This document shows, piece by piece, positions 1 to 5,240 of a stretch of DNA of 7,426 nt. This stretch comes from a bacterium (GTDB lineage Bacteria; Babelota; Babeliae; Babelales; RVW-14). A model generated the notes under the pieces. That model saw only the letters and a program-made list of their open reading frames with translations, was not told where the DNA came from and made no database searches. The stretch is from the NCBI GenBank assembly GCA_023249955.1, contig JAHFBR010000056.1, forward strand, positions 1 to 7,426, written 5' to 3'. Both the position numbers and the translations under genes were made by a program. Position 1 is the first letter of the stretch. Each line of letters opens with the position of its first letter.

Positions 1-648
1 TCAGAGTAATGACTATCAATATTTGCTTGAGCTGCCGCTATCGCTTCACCATAGCCTTGCCTCTTTTCGACAAGCGCCCGGAGAAGATTCAATGCTGAAG
101 ATCGAATATCAGAGTAATGACTATCAATATTTGCTTGAGCTGCCGCTATCGCTTCACCATAGCCTTGCCTCTTTTCGACAAGCGCCCGGAGAAGATTCAA
201 TGCTGAAGATCGAATATCAGAGTAACGACTATCAATATTTGCTTGCGCTGCCACGATCGCTTCATCATAGCCTTGCCCCTTTTCGAACAGCGCCTCAAAA
301 AGTTTCCATGCTGAAGCTCGAATATCCTCATTATCACTATCAATATTTGCTTGCGCTGCCACGATCGCTTCATCATAGCCTTGCCCCTTTTCGAACAGCG
401 CCTCAAAAAGCTTCCATGCTGAAGCTCGAATATCCTCATTATCACTACCAATATTTGCTTGCGCCGCCACTATCGCTTCATCATAGCCTTGCCCCTTTTC
501 GAACAGCGCCTCAAAAAGTTTCCATGCTGAAGCTCGAATATCCTCATTATCACTGCCAATATTTGCTTGCGCCGCCACTATCGCTTCATCATAGCCTTGC
601 TCCTTTTCGGCAAGCGCCCGGAAAAGTTGCAGCGCAGACAATCGAGTA
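1..648 (-). repeat. In-frame 108 bp tandem array (six units visible, continues off the edge) encoding 36-residue HEAT-like repeats
   Basis: Units lie at 1-108, 109-216, 217-324, 325-432, 433-540 and 541-648. Units 1-108 and 109-216 are identical base for base by eye. Units 325-432 and 433-540 differ at only a few positions. Each encodes two helices: DIRASAWKLFEALFEK, then GYDEAIVAAQANI. The D-x-x-x-I-R start fits HEAT repeats; the W/F/Y/A spacing is also somewhat TPR-like. There are two subtypes: one with LFRALVEKRQGYGEAIAA (left) and one with LFEALFEKGQGYDEAIVAA (middle). A degenerate unit of 34 residues and further weak units precede the array in protein order (about 649-830). The frame is never broken. 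Confidence 0.95.
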
Positions 649-3600
649 TCATTATGGTCAATATTTTTTTGAGCTGCCCTTATTGCATGTTCATAAGCCA
701 ACTCACATTCATTGCTAACCAGTATCTCGAAAAGATTCAATACTACCTTTTGAATGTTGCCATTGTCATTGTTAATAGTCTCCATGGCTAACATCATTGC
801 AGCACCATCTACTTCTCGCTGTTCTTTAAATGCCTGCTGTAAAAATTGTTCAATAATATTTATGCTGCTTACAAGCGCGCTAAATGTTGCCTCATTAATC
901 TTTGCAATAAGCCAATGGAGAAGACCAAGATCTGTTTCCTTAACTACACGGATTTCGAATTCAACACTGGATGAACCCAACCTTCTATTTACAACATCAA
1001 GCACCTTGGTAACCCCAACAAAGTACATTGTCGTATCTATTGTTTTCCACCTCTCCCGAGCGGCACCAAAATATTTAAATACTGCTACAACATTTTCAGG
1101 CTTTTTTTCGTATCGTAATTCAAATTGCATGCTATGATTTTGCAATGCTAAATTGTATAATAACGTCATGATATCTTTATTCACCGAAACACCCACCAAT
1201 GATGGCGTTCGCCCGCTTAACGCCAAAAATTTCTCCTCAACCGCTCGTAATAATGATGGTCTTGTAATCTGCTGCGCTCCTGCATCCTTGTTTAATGCTT
1301 GCAACGTCACTAAGAGACATTGGTGAATCATCATAAAAACATCTTCGTAGGTTTCTGGATAGACAACACGAGGATGGCCGAAGTTATCATTGCCGAGATT
1401 AGTTTCATTACCTATCGTAACTGCCGCAACATAAAATCCTCGAGATGCTTGCAGCATTGATATCTCCCAAGAAGCACCATTTTTCAAAATTACCTCAATT
1501 AATGCCTTGAAATAATCAAGTGAACCCTGAACCGAATTATACGCTATACTTCCTGGCTTCACCAACTCAATCCACATGTAGAACAGCTCTTGGTAGCGCA
1601 ACAGCATGGTATAAACGTGTGTTAACTTTGCTTCTGATGAATAGTTGCGACTCCCCGTTACCGCTTTAATTGACACGTCAAACGTATCAACAAATTTATG
1701 CATAATGCCAAGAGCAGCAAGCTTGCCAAAGTTGTTGGCAGCCCGAAATGCGTCCATAAATTGCGCATCAACAAAATAGTTCAGAAGTGTACCAAACAAG
1801 TCCCACTGCGTTAAAAACTTCTTTGGATCATCAAAGGCTGCAATGTTAAACGCCTCGATCGCACTCTTTTTTTCAACAAGGGCTGCAAGAAAATCTTTTT
1901 GGCTTAGATACTCTTTTGCCAAACGTGTAACAACCTGATCTGCCTGCTGGCTCTCTTTCCAAGCCTCAGCAAACGATATGTTCAGCCAAACCGGCAGCAT
2001 ATCAAGTTCGGCAAGCTTGACAAACAGGCCCCCAAATGTATCCTGATATTTTTTGTCGGTTTTTTTGAGCGCGACCATAAAATCCACCCAGGATTTTTCT
2101 AGCTCCGGCGCCATGGCAAAATCTCTCGCCATCACCAACTTGGTGCTGACTTTGCCCAGAGGCGTTTTTTGTGTTTCGAGTTCAACAGCAATTTGTTGTT
2201 CTTTACCTAGCCATCCCAGCACAAATGATGCAACAGAAATATTATCGATAATGTCGGCTTGAAGCGGCTGCCAAAAGAGACTTTCTAAAAATCTGATGGG
2301 GAGCAGACGTTTGGTAAATTCTGGATTTTTTGTATCGAGATGAACAACACGCAACACATCACAGGCAATGCCCGCAACATACGACGCCATGCGTTTTAAG
2401 TACGCCTGCGAAGCTTTATCAAGCGTTGTGCTTTGCGAACGCGCCGCAATCCACTCCTCAACTTTTGTCACAAAAAGAACCACTGCCGCCGCTGCTTGTT
2501 GAGGCGTTCCAAACTTCATGGTATTAAACAGTTCTTTAATCGAGGCGAGCTTTTCTTTGCCCTGCAATTGTTGTTGCAGCGCTTGCACCACTGGCTTGAG
2601 GGTTTCTGCACCACCAGCCACCGTGGTCGCTATACGCCCCACGAACAATCTGTTGGTAGCCTTCTGCATGAATGCATCATTTAACGAAACATACGGTGGC
2701 ACCGGATAATTAAACCAGCCAGGCTTCTCTTCAACAGAATCTTTGTCTCCCTTGACCACCAAGCCCTGTTGCGGGCTGACAACAAGCGGTGAACCATCTT
2801 TAACCCACTGCTCAACCCGCTGCCAGTCTTGAATAAAAATCACCGGCTTGTTCTCACCACGAAATGTCGTTGCTTCGTGCGATGTTGATGGCGCCATTTT
2901 GCCCACAATAATCGCTTGGATTATTGACCGATCACGGCCAGCCTCTTGATAGACGCTCAGAGCCTTGCCAATATCATCGGCAACGATAATCTGCTGAGCA
3001 TTCTCAATAAATCGCACCGCTCCACCAGCAACGCCAATCGCACTGCCCGCAACTTTGCTTTCTGCTGGGATTTTTTCGGTATTCAAAAGATATGACGGCT
3101 CTACTTGTGCTTTGTTATGCGTGATTGGACGCGCTTGGACAATATAAATCGTTTTTTCTTGCTCGTTCACCACAAACTCAACATCCATCGGCCACTGGTA
3201 ATAATTTTCCAGCATCTGGGCAAATGCTTTAAGCGTCAGGACCGCATCTTTGCTCAGTGCCGACTCATCAACAATCGCGCCGATATTCTTTTCTAAACTC
3301 AACCTCTGTTCACCAGACGGCTTCATGCGATGCGTCTTTTTACGAATCACCGGATAAATATTTTTTGCTGCATCAACGTAAAATGTGTCGACTGGTATCA
3401 AACTATTAACCACACCTTCGTTGTGGCCATAAGCACACTGAACTACGGTGATGCCGGTAGTCCTTTCAGTTTTTTTTGATGTTCCACCCTCCGCCTCTTC
3501 GGTAAACATCACGCCGCATTTTGGCAGCTGATTCCCAATTTCACCGATCATGCGTTGAATTAAAACAGGCGTGAATGGCGTTGGATCAAAGAGCGATTGA

Positions 3601-4304
3601 TCGCCTGCTCCTACCCGTTGCGTTAATGACTTAATGCCAAAATATGATGCAACGACCTCTTTCATCGCTTCCAGAATCTCTTTGGCCACGGGTGCCACGT
3701 TTGCTTTGCTTTCATTGCCACCGGCATTGGCCAGTTCGCGCGTATCCTCTTTGCCGGTACTACGCACCATGAATTTTTCTTTGGCGTTACTGATTTTTTT
3801 GATCAAATCATCGACGCCCTTAACGTCAAATTCTTTATCAAAGCTGAAATTTACACGATCCCCGGCAAGCATTGTATTAAATGCATCACGTACTTGCTTT
3901 TCACAATCTTCGCGAGCTGTTAAAAAAGCTTCTGGATATTGCTTTGTCATCAGGACATTATTCGGCAATGTTTTGACTGCTGCGCTCCATTTTTCGACGA
4001 CATTAAATTCTGTTTTCTTCTGGAGAAACTCCTGGATCTTGTCAGACGGGATGCCTTTAAATTCTGGAACTGCAATTTTGTATCCAAATTGCGCCGGAAA
4101 ACTCTTGCAGAGCTTTTTCAAAAGCTTCAAATTGCCATATTTGTAACCATACCCCTGGCCTTCCGCTATCGCCCTGAGGAGTCCTGGATCAAACACTGGT
4201 GTCGCTAGCGCAGCTTCTTCCATCGCCTGCAACGGCATGCTTGTAAACACGAAGCTAAAAACAATAATCAGATAACGGTAGTGACGTATGCCAGCTTGAT
4301 TCAT
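1..4304 (-). CDS. Exported PEP-synthase-like (PPDK N-terminal + phosphohistidine) protein with C-terminal HEAT-like repeats; 3' end outside window
   Basis: The frame is open for 1434 codons from ATG 4304 to base 1, with no stop. Residues 1-27 form a signal peptide. Residues about 40-395 match the PEP/pyruvate-binding ATP-grasp domain of PEP synthase/PPDK: MVRSTGKED (179-187), QRM (250-252), GVMFT (264-268), DVE (374-376) and VQARPIT (389-395). Arg181, Asp374, Glu376, Gln390 and Arg392 sit where PPDK has its ATP- and metal-binding residues. Residues about 400-500 are a swivel domain with STSHEATTFR. His476 is the likely phospho-carrier, although the usual preceding Gly-Gly is absent. PEP synthase would continue into a PEP-binding TIM barrel, but none is recognisable here. 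Residues about 510-1150 are a mostly helical region I do not recognise. HEAT-like repeats follow, ending in a 36-residue tandem array from about residue 1220. Family knowledge predicts ATP-dependent phosphorylation of His476. The acceptor, and activity outside the cytoplasm, are unknown. A paralogue lies 151 bp upstream. The domain call is firm; the function is inference. Confidence 0.9.
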   Translation of the reverse strand, partial: MNQAGIRHYRYLIIVFSFVFTSMPLQAMEEAALATPVFDPGLLRAIAEGQGYGYKYGNLKLLKKLCKSFPAQFGYKIAVPEFKGIPSDKIQEFLQKKTEFNVVEKWSAAVKTLPNNVLMTKQYPEAFLTAREDCEKQVRDAFNTMLAGDRVNFSFDKEFDVKGVDDLIKKISNAKEKFMVRSTGKEDTRELANAGGNESKANVAPVAKEILEAMKEVVASYFGIKSLTQRVGAGDQSLFDPTPFTPVLIQRMIGEIGNQLPKCGVMFTEEAEGGTSKKTERTTGITVVQCAYGHNEGVVNSLIPVDTFYVDAAKNIYPVIRKKTHRMKPSGEQRLSLEKNIGAIVDESALSKDAVLTLKAFAQMLENYYQWPMDVEFVVNEQEKTIYIVQARPITHNKAQVEPSYLLNTEKIPAESKVAGSAIGVAGGAVRFIENAQQIIVADDIGKALSVYQEAGRDRSIIQAIIVGKMAPSTSHEATTFRGENKPVIFIQDWQRVEQWVKDGSPLVVSPQQGLVVKGDKDSVEEKPGWFNYPVPPYVSLNDAFMQKATNRLFVGRIATTVAGGAETLKPVVQALQQQLQGKEKLASIKELFNTMKFGTPQQAAAAVVLFVTKVEEWIAARSQSTTLDKASQAYLKRMASYVAGIACDVLRVVHLDTKNPEFTKRLLPIRFLESLFWQPLQADIIDNISVASFVLGWLGKEQQIAVELETQKTPLGKVSTKLVMARDFAMAPELEKSWVDFMVALKKTDKKYQDTFGGLFVKLAELDMLPVWLNISFAEAWKESQQADQVVTRLAKEYLSQKDFLAALVEKKSAIEAFNIAAFDDPKKFLTQWDLFGTLLNYFVDAQFMDAFRAANNFGKLAALGIMHKFVDTFDVSIKAVTGSRNYSSEAKLTHVYTMLLRYQELFYMWIELVKPGSIAYNSVQGSLDYFKALIEVILKNGASWEISMLQASRGFYVAAVTIGNETNLGNDNFGHPRVVYPETYEDVFMMIHQCLLVTLQALNKDAGAQQITRPSLLRAVEEKFLALSGRTPSLVGVSVNKDIMTLLYNLALQNHSMQFELRYEKKPENVVAVFKYFGAARERWKTIDTTMYFVGVTKVLDVVNRRLGSSSVEFEIRVVKETDLGLLHWLIAKINEATFSALVSSINIIEQFLQQAFKEQREVDGAAMMLAMETINNDNGNIQKVVLNLFEILVSNECELAYEHAIRAAQKNIDHNDTRLSALQLFRALAEKEQGYDEAIVAAQANIGSDNEDIRASAWKLFEALFEKGQGYDEAIVAAQANIGSDNEDIRASAWKLFEALFEKGQGYDEAIVAAQANIDSDNEDIRASAWKLFEALFEKGQGYDEAIVAAQANIDSRYSDIRSSALNLLRALVEKRQGYGEAIAAAQANIDSHYSDIRSSALNLLRALVEKRQGYGEAIAAAQANIDSHYS
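1080..2838 (-). repeat. Paralogous duplication block, downstream copy
   Basis: This segment aligns with 5630-7426 in the same orientation. The offset is 4588 bp from 2838 down to about 2065, 4549 bp after a 39 bp indel, and 4555 bp after a further 6 bp indel. Two 60-base samples (2101-2160 and 2161-2220) each showed four mismatches by hand, and 2701-2760 showed nine. Similarity falls toward the low-coordinate end, where only protein motifs such as HQCLLVTLQALNKDAGA and NHSMQFEL remain shared. The block ends before the HEAT repeats, which are not alignable unit by unit. Confidence 0.9.
2810..3105 (-). other. Phosphohistidine (PEP-utilising mobile/swivel) domain of the downstream gene
   Basis: This stretch encodes about residues 400-500. 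The core reads MAPSTSHEATTFR followed by GENKPVIF. It aligns with the family signature (G-G-x-T-S-H-A-A-I-V-A-R-x-x-G-x-P-x-V). Thr474, Ser475, His476, Ala478 and Arg482 are in the conserved places, and His476 corresponds to the phosphorylated histidine of PPDK and PEP synthase. The Gly-Gly before Thr is replaced by Pro-Ser, and the second Ala by Glu477, so this is a divergent member. The matching domain of the upstream paralogue lies just beyond the right edge of the window. Confidence 0.75.
4224..4304 (-). other. Signal peptide (residues 1-27) of the downstream gene
   Basis: The N-terminus is MNQAGIRHYRYLIIVFSFVF followed by TSMPLQA|MEE. It has a short basic n-region (Arg7, His8, Arg10), a hydrophobic core of about ten residues (LIIVFSFVF) and an A-x-A-like box (LQA) before Met28. 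This fits a Sec-type signal peptidase I site after Ala27. There is no Cys at +1, so it is not a lipoprotein signal. It supports ATG 4304 as the true start, because a later start would lose the signal. Export is a prediction from sequence pattern only. Confidence 0.8.
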
Positions 4305-4314
4305 ATGCTTCCCA

Positions 4315-4319
4315 TCCTT
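4315..4319 (-). promoter_or_regulatory. Ribosome binding site for the downstream gene
   Basis: AAGGA on the minus strand precedes ATG 4304 with a 10-base spacer, which is slightly long but usable. It follows a run of seven T residues. It supports ATG 4304 as the start, together with the signal peptide that begins there. The nearer GGGAAG could act as an alternative weak site. Confidence 0.55.
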
Positions 4320-4349
4320 AAAAAAACTATCTCATCATCTTGATGGCTA

Positions 4350-4379
4350 AGCATATCGGAGACAGAAAGCTGACATCAA
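4350..4379 (-). promoter_or_regulatory. Putative sigma70-like promoter of the downstream gene
   Basis: On the minus strand, TTGATG (4379-4374) and TATGCT (4355-4350) are separated by 18 bases, resembling -35 and -10 elements. They lie just past the putative terminator and about 45 bases before ATG 4304. The match is imperfect and such pairs occur by chance, so it is only a candidate. Confidence 0.35.
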
Positions 4380-4399
4380 GCATTTAGAGTGCGTCAGCC

Positions 4400-4427
4400 A
4401 AAACCGGGAGACTGGGAGTCGGTTTTT
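4400..4427 (-). terminator. Possible rho-independent terminator of the upstream gene
   Basis: On the minus strand, 29 bases after the TAG at 4456, aaaaaccg pairs with cggtttt. An inner act/agt pairing closes a three-base ggg/ccc loop, with a four-base bulge on one side. The A-run and T-run flanks make it usable in either direction. The T-run is short and partly inside the stem, so it may be weak. Its place between the stop codon and a promoter-like sequence favours the call. Confidence 0.5.
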
Positions 4428-4455
4428 GTGCGGGTTAAACAAGCGTTGGCACAGG

Positions 4456-5240
4456 CTACGGGGTAGCAGGCCATTTCCCCTTTTCCTTGAGAAGTTGTTT
4501 TAATTTTTCGGCATCTTCTCGAACATACGTATTTTCATCTTGTTCGCCTTGCTTAACAGCCGCGATGGCAGCCTCATAGCCCTGCCCTTTATCAAACACT
4601 ACTTCAAGAATCTTTTGAGCTTCCCATCTGGTAGAATGATCAAGGCTCTGCAACATTTGAGCCGCTGATTTTGCAATAAGTTCATAGGCCGGTTGGTGAT
4701 CCTTATCAAGTAGCTTCTTAACAAGTTTTAGACCCTTAGCTCTAGTATACTCATTGGGGCTCTGCATCATTTGAGTCGCAACCACTGCAACAGCGTCATA
4801 GGCCAATTTTTTCTTAAACAGCTTCTCAATAAGCCCTAGCGCCACTTTGTGAAACTCAAGTGGTTGATCTGGGGTGACGACTCTTTGTACAATCGCTAGT
4901 GCCTCATTAATCCCCTTATCTTCTTTAACCAGCTCCTCCAAAACACGAAACGCCGCCTTTTGCAGTTCAAGCGGTTGACCTGGAACAATTACTCTTTGCA
5001 CAATCGCCAACACCTCATCAATCTTCTTGCCAACCGAAGCAATGGTCTTGAGCAAAACACAAGCTGCCTTTTGCAATTCAAGCGGTTGATCAGGCGCTAT
5101 GAACTTTTGCACAATCGCCAAAGCTTCATCAATCACCTTATCTTTGCGAACAAGATCGCCAAGTAACCCAAGAGCTGCCACCCGCACAACCACATCTTTA
5201 TCTTCAAGACCTTTTTGAATGACTGTTATGATGACCGAAC
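4456..5240 (-). repeat. HEAT-like repeat region of the upstream gene, with diverged 111 bp (37-residue) periodicity
   Basis: Near-matching DNA words (ttcaagcggttga and relatives) recur at 111 bp spacing around 4857, 4968 and 5079. They encode QPLEFHKVA, QPLELQKAA and QPLELQKAA, each preceded by (I/V)(D/N)E(A/V)LAIVQ. Weaker units follow toward the C-terminus (YDAVAVVATQMMQS, YELIAKSAAQMLQS and GYEAAIAAVKQG). The helix-turn-helix pattern with hydrophobic positions suggests an alpha-solenoid. The units are more diverged than the 108 bp array of the neighbouring gene, so this array is older or has not been recently homogenised. Confidence 0.8.

Noticed and set aside
197..451. A minus-strand 84-codon frame overlapping the array
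   Set aside because: It is a shifted frame of the same repeats, open for the same periodicity reason. The main frame continues through it with clear HEAT-like content.
1..648. A CRISPR array
   Set aside because: The repeats are directly adjacent with no unique spacers, the unit is 108 bp, and the whole array is one coding frame.
23..718. A 231-codon plus-strand open frame with a repetitive protein
   Set aside because: It is antisense to the 108 bp repeat array. The unit length is a multiple of three, so any frame lacking a stop in one unit stays open through all of them. It has no recognisable domain and lies fully inside a well-supported minus-strand gene.
3634..4146. A 170-codon plus-strand frame
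   Set aside because: It lies opposite the ATP-grasp domain, whose conserved motifs fix the coding strand and frame.
4400..4427. A riboswitch or small RNA in the spacer
   Set aside because: Only one simple hairpin is visible and no known riboswitch core is recognisable in 151 bp. A terminator explains it better.
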